From an uncultured Bacteroidota bacterium (GTDB taxonomy: Bacteria > Bacteroidota > Bacteroidia > Chitinophagales > Chitinophagaceae), in the NCBI GenBank assembly GCA_903882965.1, contig CAIRZD010000010.1, positions 1-46,231 on the forward strand: a DNA stretch of 46,231 bases. Direction: 5' to 3'. Below are positions 26,672 to 33,025 of the stretch, piece after piece. The notes beneath the pieces were generated by a model, which saw only the letters and a list, made by a program, of their open reading frames with translations, was not told where the DNA came from and did no database searches. Each line of letters starts with the position of its first letter. The first letter of the stretch is position 1. Position numbers and translations under genes: made by a program.

Positions 26672-26765
26672 ATTTAAAAACCCACCGTTTCTTAATCAGC
26701 AGATATAAGGTATCCCATGTTTCAAAAGTAAACAATTTTTCTTTTTTTCTCGCGTTTTTTTTAGT

Positions 26766-26896
26766 TACCTTTGAGTTTAGGATAATACACCGTCTATAGA
26801 GAGTGTATTTATTTTCAAACTAGCAGCCACAGCAAGTCCTTTCTAAATAACACATCAATGTCCCCTTTTTTCTGAATAAGACTAAGGGGCTTTTTT
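26766..26896 (+). ncRNA. Candidate small plus-strand RNA, antisense to the large RNA
   Basis: A TACCTTTG -7 box (26766-26773) is followed within 11 bases by a 7-bp hairpin (AATACAC 26784-26790 / GTGTATT 26803-26809) whose loop contains the palindrome TCTATAGA. The unit ends in a terminator (CCCCTT 26862-26867 / AAGGGG 26884-26889 and T6). The transcript would be about 115-120 nt with no ORF. The -33 element is only TTTT. Confidence 0.45.
26862..26896 (+). terminator. Intrinsic terminator, plus strand
   Basis: A 6-bp GC-rich stem (CCCCTT / AAGGGG), 16-nt loop, then C and T6. On the minus strand the U-run would precede the stem, so it works only for plus-strand transcripts. Confidence 0.7.
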
Positions 26897-27224
26897 ATGT
26901 CTGCTTCAATTCCTGAGTAGCAGGTCATTTGATGTCGTGTTACCTTTCGGCACTCTCTAATTGGTCGTCACGGTGTCAGACGTTGCCAATCTACTTTTTG
27001 ACATCAACGGAAGTTTCAAAGTTGTTTTTGATTGAAGGTCGTCTAATCCTGTCGGGCAGTTCAACTATACACAACTGCCTTTGTATGTAAGGTCAGTTAT
27101 CGAAATAGCATAAATGCCCACACAGAATGCTTGATAACAAAACACCGTGAGGTGAGCGTTAAATCTGTGTGGGAGTATTTTAAAGTAAAAAAGTCAAACA
27201 TAAATGTTTTATTATCAAGCGTAA

Positions 27225-27255
27225 CAAAAGTATGAATAAAATTTGAATTTACAAA
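27225..27255 (-). promoter_or_regulatory. Consensus Bacteroidota promoter for the large RNA
   Basis: On the minus strand TTTG (27255-27252), 19 bases, then TACTTTTG (27232-27225). The predicted start at about 27219 coincides with the first base of the 15-bp pseudoknot stem. Confidence 0.65.
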
Positions 27256-27350
27256 AGGCATTAATCAATAGCCATAGTCTCGTGGCATTATGATTCTCTA
27301 CGTCTAATATCAGCGATAATGGTGTGGACTGTTTTGACTTCACAGAAAAT

Positions 27351-27377
27351 AAAAAACCCACTGTGTGAGGCAGTGGG
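27351..27377 (-). terminator. Intrinsic terminator downstream of terL
   Basis: A perfect 7-bp stem (CCCACTG 27377-27371 / CAGTGGG 27363-27357) with a 7-nt loop, followed by six U residues. It lies 134 bases after the terL stop and ends the terminase transcript and the small RNA. Confidence 0.82.
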
Positions 27378-27479
27378 CGGGTTTAAAATAGATTCCTTTC
27401 GGTTTCTGCTTCAAACAAACCCCGACTCCATACCTCACATATGGACTTGGGATTTTTATAATTCCTTTGCCTTTCGGCT
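27351..27479 (-). ncRNA. Candidate small RNA with complementary hairpin loops, downstream of terL
   Basis: On the minus strand: GCC-GAAA-GGC hairpin (27478-27469); a long hairpin with outer stem 27449-27455 / 27417-27423 (7 bp, one G-U), internal loop, inner stem TCCATA/TATGGA and loop TGTGAGG (27439-27433); then the terminator hairpin with loop CCTCACA (27370-27364) and U6. The two 7-nt loops are exact reverse complements, so they can kiss within or between molecules. A TATATTTG box at 27484-27491 predicts a start at the first hairpin. Outer stem pairing requires U-G, which on the plus strand would be C-A, so the minus strand is the likely RNA. Confidence 0.6.
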
Positions 27480-27483
27480 GTCA

Positions 27484-27491
27484 CAAATATA
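27484..27491 (-). promoter_or_regulatory. -7 box TATATTTG for the small RNA
   Basis: It matches TAnnTTTG, 20 bases after the terL stop codon, with the GCC-GAAA-GGC hairpin beginning six bases later. No TTTG lies at the expected -33 distance. Confidence 0.42.
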
Positions 27492-27510
27492 CAAACACTT
27501 TTTTAATTTC

Positions 27511-28918
27511 CTAATAACTATTTTTCGATGTAGCGTTTTTGCCGAAAGTGGGCAGCGATTGAACCGCACCGCCGCGCTGATAGGCGGCAAATTCTGCGGC
27601 GAAGGCGGAGCAGAGGATATAATCGGTCAGGTCGACCATGTGGCCGACTTTCTGATAGCGCACCCCGCTTGTATTGGTTTCCATTTCTTTATATTTAGTT
27701 CCATCAGCCGCCTCTTTTGTGGCCACAAAATCATTTATTGTCTTCTTACAATGACTGCCTATAATTATTTTAATTCCACCAATCTCCTTTTCAAGAATCG
27801 TATTTATCCAGTTGCCTCGCATTACTACCGATGGATTGCTATTCAGTACACGCAATGATGGCTTATACTGCCTCAATGCTTCTGTGATCAGTTTATAAAA
27901 ATTCATGCCCTTTTCCAGCTTGGTATCTTCTTTATTTGCGGTAGCATCGCCGTAAATGAACATACCCTTATCATGTGCTGGATATTTGCGTATTATTTCC
28001 CGGCACACGGCAGATATGGTATTGTTTGGAGTTACACCAGCAATTTCATCGACCATGCTTATTGTCTTGCCTTCGATCTGAAATATACCACATGGTAGAT
28101 ATGGGTTAACGTTGTCATCCCATGATATGTGCAATGGCAATAGTGGATTATATTTTGCGTCAGCTACATGGCTATCAAGTTCAAAGCACTTATAAAACTC
28201 CCCGCCTGTTTTTAATTGCAAATCCCAATTGCCTTCTACAAATTGCTCATACTGATAGCGAGGCATCATTTTCAAAGATTCCATGTAAACCGAATCCTCA
28301 AGCACAAATGGATTGTCAAAGATGCGTGACTGAATGTATTTCCACTGAGATGGCAATGTGCCATTTTTAGCAGGCTCGTAGATTAATTCTTTCACCCAGT
28401 TATTTGACGGGTTACACGTAGCCATGATCAAAGGCTGTGGCTTATTCGGTATGATGTGCGCTCCGGCCCGCTCAATGGCTTTGTAAAAACTAGCCTGCTG
28501 TAATTCATTAACTTCCTCTAAAAGAAAACCGTTTACTTCCAATCCTTTCCACCTATCTAACTGCTTATCGTCATCGTAGTTCTCGGAAAAGAAAAGTATC
28601 TGCGACCCGTTGGTGAACGTTACGACCTGTGTATCTTGGTTATACTGCTTGATAAAGTTCTTGGGACAAACCTTAAAGAAAGAGGGGATAGTATTTCGCT
28701 TAAGTGTTGGCAAAGTGTCGCGCACTATTGCCCATTTTGATTTAGGATATTTTTTGCAGAGTAATAGTAATGCCCCTATTCCGGCGAATGTTTTTCCCCC
28801 GCTATCGTATCGCGCCACCGTAGAAGATGGCCGTGAAACGACCACCAAAGACGGCTTCCAAAAACTCTATTTGTTTTGGAAATGGCGCGAATAATATTTC
28901 TGTTTTAGTTTCTGACAT
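27511..28918 (-). pseudogene. terL: Large terminase subunit with a frame break inside Walker A
   Basis: Frame 1 runs from ATG 28918 (MSETKTEILFAPFPKQ...FYGGAIR) to a TAG at 28802-28804. A second frame continues SGGKTFAGIGALLLLCKKYP from 28803 to 27511. Together they form a normal TerL of about 467 residues: P-loop, Walker B region GFLLEEVNEL, and nuclease acidic residues in WDDNVNP, GDATANKED and VDLTDY. Compared with a nine-residue GGAIRxGKT loop, the join has four extra bases in CGATACGATAGCGG. An ATG-started frame at 28848 gives an unrelated N-terminus and is not the true start. Either a mutation, an assembly error or a recoding site explains this. Confidence 0.82.
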
Positions 28919-28920
28919 TT

Positions 28921-29400
28921 TTAAAATTCTACTTCTGTGCCACCTATTTTAAAAATCTGCTTTATTTCATTGCCTCCTGTGGTCACATCTTGCTTATCAG
29001 TAAGTCCCAAATCCCTTGCGATGATGTTGGCGTTAAAGAAGCCAGAAGCGGCCCCGGTGAACTTCTGATTGTAGATTATTTCCCGCACACGTTTGATGAT
29101 TATAGAAAAATCGGCAGACACTTCGTCTGTTTTATCAGCTAATGTGCGTTCAAGTTGGTTAATATACTGAGTATTACAATCGAGATACAAACACAAACCT
29201 TGAATTGTAAATGGTCGAAGTTTTTTAGTTTCAACTATTTTCCCCGCGCTTACCTCTTCACATGGTAGCGGATTGTTTTCGCACCATTCAAAATATTCGG
29301 TACACGCTTCCCACAGCAAAGTTGGAGACGAAAAAAGCATCTCGCGTCCGTTTTTTGATCTTTGCTCCCAAAATCTATTTCCTTGTTGAAATTCTGCCAT
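28921..29400 (-). CDS. terS: Terminase small subunit
   Basis: A 159-residue protein with the pattern of small terminases of this group: FSSPTLLWEACTEYFEWCENNPL, RPFTIQGLCLYLDCNTQYINQLE (a helix-turn-helix-like DNA-binding part) and FTGAASGFFNANIIARDLGLTDKQ. It binds the packaging site and stimulates the ATPase. It lies two bases upstream of terL, and its ATG overlaps the stop of a 28-codon ORF. Confidence 0.85.
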   Translation of the reverse strand: MAEFQQGNRFWEQRSKNGREMLFSSPTLLWEACTEYFEWCENNPLPCEEVSAGKIVETKKLRPFTIQGLCLYLDCNTQYINQLERTLADKTDEVSADFSIIIKRVREIIYNQKFTGAASGFFNANIIARDLGLTDKQDVTTGGNEIKQIFKIGGTEVEF

Positions 29401-29486
29401 TATATTTCAAAGTTAGATGAAATTTTCGACATTTCGTATGTTTTCGGTCTCTTTTGATCGAGTATATTATTTTGGTCGTTTGTCAT
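29400..29486 (-). CDS. Tiny ORF (28 aa) coupled to terS
   Basis: The ATG overlaps the stop of the ribbon-helix-helix gene (ATGA), and the TAA overlaps the terS ATG (TAATG). The peptide is polar (MTNDQNNILDQKRPKTYEMS). Its double overlap suggests it is translated at least to pass ribosomes to terS. Confidence 0.4.
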   Translation of the reverse strand: MTNDQNNILDQKRPKTYEMSKISSNFEI

Positions 29487-29635
29487 TCTTTTACCTTTTT
29501 AATGACATCATTAATAAACCTTGTACGGCTATCCAGTCCCCGGAGCCTGTCAATCTTTGCAAGCTGGTCCGTAGGTATTTTTATTAATAGCGGTTGAACT
29601 TCGATACCGTTCTTTTTTATTTGTGTCTTTGCCAT
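29483..29635 (-). CDS. Ribbon-helix-helix-like small protein (50 aa)
   Basis: A 50-residue protein beginning MAKTQIKKNGIEVQPLLIKIP, then DQLAKIDRLRGLDSRTRFINDVIKKV. This is the strand-helix-helix pattern of CopG/Arc repressors. It is the first gene of the leftward virion operon, directly after a consensus promoter whose -7 box overlaps one of three repeated operator-like sites, so autoregulation or control of the divergent promoters is plausible. Confidence 0.62.
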   Translation of the reverse strand: MAKTQIKKNGIEVQPLLIKIPTDQLAKIDRLRGLDSRTRFINDVIKKVKE

Positions 29636-29652
29636 GTTATTATTATTTGAGG

Positions 29653-29683
29653 CAAATCTACCTATTATATATCAAATATCAAA
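29653..29683 (-). promoter_or_regulatory. Leftward (virion operon) promoter
   Basis: On the minus strand TTTG (29683-29680), 19 bases, then TAGATTTG (29660-29653), the full Bacteroidota consensus. The predicted start lies about 12 bases before the ribbon-helix-helix ATG. Repeat 1 (29658-29673) covers the -7 edge and the spacer. Confidence 0.72.
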
Positions 29684-29783
29684 GAGACAGTTAAAAAATA
29701 TCTCCATTATATACGTTTGATATAATATTATTGCCGTTCGTTGAAATAAAAGAAACACTAGTTAGCTACCTATTGTATATACC
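29658..29783. repeat. Three direct operator-like repeats between divergent promoters
   Basis: Sites: CTACCTATTATATATC (29658-29673), TATCTCCATTATATACG (29699-29715) and CTACCTATTGTATATACC (29766-29783). The first covers the leftward -7 region; the third covers the rightward -33 element. Such spacing suits a repressor that switches both promoters. Confidence 0.6.
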
Positions 29784-29802
29784 AAATATATGCATAGCTT
29801 TG
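29773..29802 (+). promoter_or_regulatory. Rightward (early) promoter
   Basis: TTG (29773-29775), 19 bases, TAGCTTTG (29795-29802). It drives the early plus-strand genes starting at 29874. The -33 element lies within repeat 3. Confidence 0.68.
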
Positions 29803-29873
29803 CATTGTCTAAGCAATTAGATACTATTATTAATCAATAAAACAAACGCGGCGGCGGTTAAACGCAAAATAAA

Positions 29874-30095
29874 ATGACAAATACTAAAACAAAGATCTGC
29901 AAATCAAATTTTGACTTCGAATTTCAAGGCAGAGGCGCATACAAAGTAAGGTATCGCAGTGATATAACTGGCAAATGTACACCCTGGAAATACATCACAG
30001 AAATGACTGTAATTGATAAGACAAAAAATGCTGAATATCCACTAATCAAAGACCTCACCGACTTAAAGAGGCTTTGCAAGTCTAAGGAGTGGTAA
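29874..30095 (+). CDS. First early gene, small hypothetical protein
   Basis: A 73-residue basic protein (CKSNFDFEFQGRGAYKVRYRSD in the first third, beta-type). It is the first gene of the rightward transcript, the position where phages often carry host-takeover genes. It has no recognised family. Confidence 0.6.
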   Translation: MTNTKTKICKSNFDFEFQGRGAYKVRYRSDITGKCTPWKYITEMTVIDKTKNAEYPLIKDLTDLKRLCKSKEW

Positions 30096-30197
30096 AATGT
30101 CGTAAGCGGGGCGCGGCGTTCATACGTGCAAATCCTTTCCCTTCGGTTTAGCCGTGATCTTCGAAGATAAAAGGGAGCTAACAATAAAACAACATCT

Positions 30198-30219
30198 CCC
30201 CTATGATGTAAAAGAGGGG
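30198..30219 (+). promoter_or_regulatory. Small hairpin over the ribosome-binding region of the next gene
   Basis: CCCCT (30198-30202) can pair with AGGGG (30215-30219), four bases before the ATG at 30224. It could reduce translation; the stem is short. The 128-base gap before it otherwise holds nothing recognised. Confidence 0.25.
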
Positions 30220-30223
30220 TAAA

Positions 30224-31351
30224 ATGACAACAATTGAAACACTAAACTACACAGAGACAGCCACAGAGCACCACGAGCCGTTACGATCAATCAAGGTGAC
30301 ATATTCAGACGGGCAAACCATACACACGAGCATGGCAGCGCATTTAGATGATGATGAAATGCTATCTTATTACAAGGTCGGCAAATGGTTTAACCTTGCC
30401 AATGGGATTGAAGATAATATGCAGCAAATAGTGAGTGCTGAAATCACAGACGGGCGCAAAGTGGGTTTAACACTTTTGGTAGACATGAAAACAACTGCGG
30501 GACGTGCTTTTTATTGGCAGTCATTCAATCCCGAAAAAAGAGCAAAAAACACCCTCAAGGAGCACGAAGAGGAACTAATACAGGATATGGAACATATACG
30601 CTCAATCAGTGACGAAACAACCGCGCAAAGGTATTGTGTAAAGTATAAATCTAAAATGTCTGCTTGGCTCAATTCTGAAAGTAACTGTGCAAGTTCTGCC
30701 GTCACCGGTGGGTCAAATTTTCCGCAACGCCAACAAGAAAAACGCCATAACTGGGCACATAACGCATACGGCGAATTTAGAGAGTTTCGCAAACGTATGA
30801 TAGCAGCCATTGAGAAAGCCCAAAGGAGGGCAGCAAAAGCGCAAATAGACCCTATCCAAGACTTACAGCAGAGAATAGCGGATAAAGTGTGGAATCATGC
30901 TATAATGAAGGAAATAAACGTCCTTTTCCGCAAGGTGACAGATGCAGACCAACGCATCAAGATGCTTGGCAACTATGGAATAGAGATAAATGAATGTAGG
31001 TACATACTCAAAAGCGGTGGATTCAGAACATTTAGCTTAACTAATAATCTGTCCGAGATCAAAAGACTGCAAGACAGACTAGCCGTTGAAACTAAAAAAG
31101 CGGCAATATCTGAGAAGGTCGGAGGTAATTTAAACTTTCAGTTTGATGGATACGAAGTGATAATAAACTTTGATATGGACAGAATACAGGTAAAGCATGA
31201 GCAAAAGCCAAGCCCTGACATTATACAGACCCTAAAGAAAATAGCCTTTAAGTGGTCACCAAGTCAAGGCGTATGGCAGAGACAGCTAACGGCTAATGCT
31301 GTACACGCTTTTAACTACACATTTAATCTCGATATAAAGGTAACGGCCTAA
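30224..31351 (+). CDS. Large-polyvalent-type accessory protein
   Basis: A 375-residue protein. The segment GGSNFPQRQQEKRHNWAHNAYGEFREFRKRM (about residues 162-192) and the C-terminal KKIAFKWSPSQGVWQRQLTANAVHAF (about 338-365) are patterns I associate with large polyvalent proteins of Bacteroidota phages and conjugative elements. The middle is helical and charged. The role is unknown; members are often injected or early proteins. It is the largest early gene before the methyltransferase. Confidence 0.6.
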   Translation: MTTIETLNYTETATEHHEPLRSIKVTYSDGQTIHTSMAAHLDDDEMLSYYKVGKWFNLANGIEDNMQQIVSAEITDGRKVGLTLLVDMKTTAGRAFYWQSFNPEKRAKNTLKEHEEELIQDMEHIRSISDETTAQRYCVKYKSKMSAWLNSESNCASSAVTGGSNFPQRQQEKRHNWAHNAYGEFREFRKRMIAAIEKAQRRAAKAQIDPIQDLQQRIADKVWNHAIMKEINVLFRKVTDADQRIKMLGNYGIEINECRYILKSGGFRTFSLTNNLSEIKRLQDRLAVETKKAAISEKVGGNLNFQFDGYEVIINFDMDRIQVKHEQKPSPDIIQTLKKIAFKWSPSQGVWQRQLTANAVHAFNYTFNLDIKVTA

Positions 31352-31367
31352 ACTTTTGTTTTATTGA

Positions 31368-31401
31368 GGGGAGTTAAAGGCGCAAGCCCTCCCCATTTTT
31401 T
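31368..31401 (+). terminator. Intrinsic terminator
   Basis: A GGGGAG (31368-31373) / CTCCCC (31389-31394) stem followed by ATTTTTT, 16 bases after the preceding stop. It would end the first early transcript, at least in part. Confidence 0.7.
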
Positions 31402-31422
31402 AACCAATCAAAAAATAATAAA

Positions 31423-31629
31423 ATGACAAACGAAGAAAAAAATATAATGGCTTTGCAAATACCTGTTGCAGATGTGCCGGCTTTTGAGAAAACTATAAAC
31501 GATAACAATCTATTTGTACCAAAAATTGAGGATTGGAGCGGTGAAAATTTCGCTTTTTATGACACCTCAAAACTAACCAGGCAGCAATTATATATTGTCG
31601 GTAGATTGGTAACTATTAATAAATTTTAA
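31423..31629 (+). CDS. Small hypothetical early protein
   Basis: A 68-residue acidic protein (ALQIPVADVPAFEKTINDNN, KIEDWSGENFAFYDTSKL). No family was recognised. It lies just after a terminator, so a promoter or read-through is needed; none was clear. Confidence 0.5.
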   Translation: MTNEEKNIMALQIPVADVPAFEKTINDNNLFVPKIEDWSGENFAFYDTSKLTRQQLYIVGRLVTINKF

Positions 31630-31658
31630 TTCACGGAAAGCAAACAAGAAAAAATAAG

Positions 31659-31871
31659 ATGAAAGGAATTGATTTGCAATTAACATCAGACAGGGTTCGT
31701 GTCGACCCCAATAATGGAGGAACGGTAAGCGTAGAGATAGATAATGTTTCAATATCTGAACTATTGAGCCAGTTAACAACTGCCCAAATTGTGGAATATG
31801 TTGGATGGTCTGAGTTGGTAGACGAAATGTCAAAACAAGATGTAATTAAATACTTAGAAGATGAAAAATAG
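31659..31871 (+). CDS. Small hypothetical early protein
   Basis: A 70-residue acidic protein: an N-terminal beta part (LQLTSDRVRVDPNNGGTVSVEIDNV) and a C-terminal helical part (LLSQLTTAQIVEYVGWSELVDEM). It has no recognised family. Confidence 0.5.
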   Translation: MKGIDLQLTSDRVRVDPNNGGTVSVEIDNVSISELLSQLTTAQIVEYVGWSELVDEMSKQDVIKYLEDEK

Positions 31872-31960
31872 CGATTAACTACCCGAAAAAATTTTCTTTA
31901 TTCTAACTAAAATCAATAAAACTAAAAACAGATGAATAAAACTACAATAATCTACTTCCT

Positions 31961-32101
31961 ATGAAAGCACCGGAACAACCTAAACCAAAAGCACCGAAGC
32001 CGATGTCTCCTCTTGGAGCATATCTATTTGAAGAAGCTAAACGGATCACAGAGGCATACTGTAAGCTACATAATATACCCTTTGAAAAGAAAAAAGATTG
32101 A
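31961..32101 (+). CDS. Small hypothetical protein (46 aa)
   Basis: The ORF encodes a Pro/Lys-rich N-terminus (MKAPEQPKPKAPKPMSPLG) and a helical C-terminus ending in basic residues. The next ORF starts one base after its stop (TGATATG). No family was recognised. Confidence 0.45.
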   Translation: MKAPEQPKPKAPKPMSPLGAYLFEEAKRITEAYCKLHNIPFEKKKD

Positions 32102-32102
32102 T

Positions 32103-32234
32103 ATGTTACCAGCAGCACAGCGATCAATAGCGGTTAAACAGCTTATCAAAATGGTAGATAAAATCATTCAGGATAAGTCAAAACTAGTAATCGTAAAACA
32201 CAGTAAACCCCTTTTAAAACTTGAAAATATATAA
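32103..32234 (+). CDS. Small basic hypothetical protein (43 aa)
   Basis: The ATG at 32103 is chosen over an upstream one at 32013 because it follows the previous stop directly. The product (MLPAAQRSIAVKQLIKMVDK...) is helical then beta and basic. No family was recognised. Confidence 0.42.
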   Translation: MLPAAQRSIAVKQLIKMVDKIIQDKSKLVIVKHSKPLLKLENI

Positions 32235-32236
32235 TC

Positions 32237-32398
32237 ATGGAGAAAATGAACAAAAGAGCAGCAGATCCCTTAACCGATGTCGTTCTTGATATAATCTGGA
32301 ATCTCACAGGTAAAGATTTGGATTATGAAATCTCCCGTTTCTGTATCTACATTATGACGGCTATCGGAGCAGTATTACTATTAGCTTATTATTTATAA
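32237..32398 (+). CDS. Small membrane protein (53 aa)
   Basis: A charged N-terminal half and one C-terminal hydrophobic segment (FCIYIMTAIGAVLLLAYYL) that ends at the stop. It starts two bases after the previous stop. Its topology suggests a tail-anchored early protein of unknown role. Confidence 0.5.
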   Translation: MEKMNKRAADPLTDVVLDIIWNLTGKDLDYEISRFCIYIMTAIGAVLLLAYYL

Positions 32399-32408
32399 AA
32401 CCAAAACT

Positions 32409-32546
32409 ATGACACCAATCGAATCAAAAGTATGGGCGCATAAAGCTCAATATGTACACTGGCAGCTATTCGGAAATGCAATCAGAACATGGCGAAACTA
32501 TAAACTGTCTTTAGATATTGCTCACTTGATAGAGTTAGCGGTATGA
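32409..32546 (+). CDS. Small hypothetical protein (45 aa)
   Basis: Aromatic and basic (KVWAHKAQYVHWQLFGNAIRTW). The stop overlaps the next ATG (ATGA), which supports real coupling. No family was recognised. Confidence 0.45.
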   Translation: MTPIESKVWAHKAQYVHWQLFGNAIRTWRNYKLSLDIAHLIELAV

Positions 32547-32884
32547 CACCTCAACAGCGAACCCAAGACCTTTCAGCGTCTTTCTATCGGCAACTCTTTA
32601 TGATAAGATTGTGCCGGATAGAACTATCATGCTTTGAAAAGCAAATCCGCACCGAGAAACTTTTTAAAAACATATCCAGGCTGATGAGAAACGAGATAGC
32701 AAGCATAGACCTGTTTCACGATCAAATACTAAAGCTCATGCCAAGTAGCAAAGAAACCATTACCAAAGCTGTAGATGAAGATAAACTACTGATTCTGTCC
32801 TCAATCATGGAGAAACTTAGCTATTGTACCATTGAGCAGTTAGAGCAGGTGGACGAGGAAATAAAATTTGAAGAACAAAGGTAA
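32543..32884 (+). CDS. Helical hypothetical early protein
   Basis: A 113-residue, mostly helical protein (RLCRIELSCFEKQIRTEKLFKNISRLMRNEI). It is the last gene before the pseudoknotted RNA candidate. No family was recognised. Confidence 0.55.
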   Translation: MTPQQRTQDLSASFYRQLFMIRLCRIELSCFEKQIRTEKLFKNISRLMRNEIASIDLFHDQILKLMPSSKETITKAVDEDKLLILSSIMEKLSYCTIEQLEQVDEEIKFEEQR

Positions 32885-32886
32885 GT

Positions 32887-32917
32887 TTTGAAATATCCGA
32901 AAAGTGCAGTATATTTG
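32887..32917 (+). promoter_or_regulatory. Consensus promoter before the pseudoknotted RNA
   Basis: TTTG (32887-32890), 19 bases, TATATTTG (32910-32917). The predicted start at about 32922 is the first base of the 10-bp stem. Confidence 0.7.
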
Positions 32918-32921
32918 GACT

Positions 32922-33022
32922 GCTTATCCACATGAAAATCATTAAAAATATCCCGTCAGTCCGATGCCTCTTGATACATTCTGTGTCGGTGGATAAGCCT
33001 TCGTGTCTGGCGGGTACTTTTT
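32922..33022 (+). ncRNA. Candidate pseudoknotted small RNA
   Basis: GCTTATCCAC (32922-32931) pairs with GTGGATAAGC (32989-32998). CCCGTCAG (32952-32959), inside that loop, pairs with CTGGCGGG (33007-33014, one U-G), giving an H-type pseudoknot. The last strand is followed by TACTTTTT, so the RNA of about 100 nt has a terminator-like end. The element fills the gap before an HNH-AP2 endonuclease gene (start 33026). Its strand order matches the pseudoknot at the 5' end of the large minus-strand RNA. Confidence 0.62.
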
Positions 33023-33025
33023 AGT

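Larger units (their letters stand above)
26549..27220 (-). ncRNA. Candidate large structured non-coding RNA
   Basis: The minus strand starts at a consensus promoter and folds densely. Pseudoknot: 27206-27220 with 27130-27144 (15 bp, one G-U) and 27165-27174 with 27118-27127 (10 bp). Hairpin: 27074-27080 with 27055-27061. Three-way junction closed by 27000-27007 with 26929-26936 (8 bp), holding an ATTGG/CCAAT arm and a GTGCC-GAAA-GG arm. The tRNA-like 3' part at 26557-26671 is followed by U5. The G-U pair and the GAAA loop favour the minus strand. No ORF of note is present. Size and complexity recall ornate phage RNAs such as GOLLD or ROOL, without proof of homology. End points are inferred. 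Confidence 0.6.

Noticed and set aside
26557-27220. tmRNA
   Set aside because: No tag reading frame and no tmRNA-like 5' domain near a matching acceptor strand were found.
28795-28815. Programmed +1 frameshift (RF2-like) in terL
   Set aside because: A +1 shift would leave one extra residue inside Walker A and no known stimulatory signal is visible; mutation or assembly error is simpler.
28785-28848. terL starting at the ATG ending at 28848
   Set aside because: The resulting N-terminus (MVVVSRPSSTVARYD) is an out-of-frame reading of the true N-terminal codons; the real start is at 28918.
32922-33025. HEARO/IscB-type RNA-guided nuclease system at the pseudoknotted RNA and HNH gene
   Set aside because: The adjacent protein is a 154-residue HNH-AP2 homing endonuclease without a RuvC-like part.
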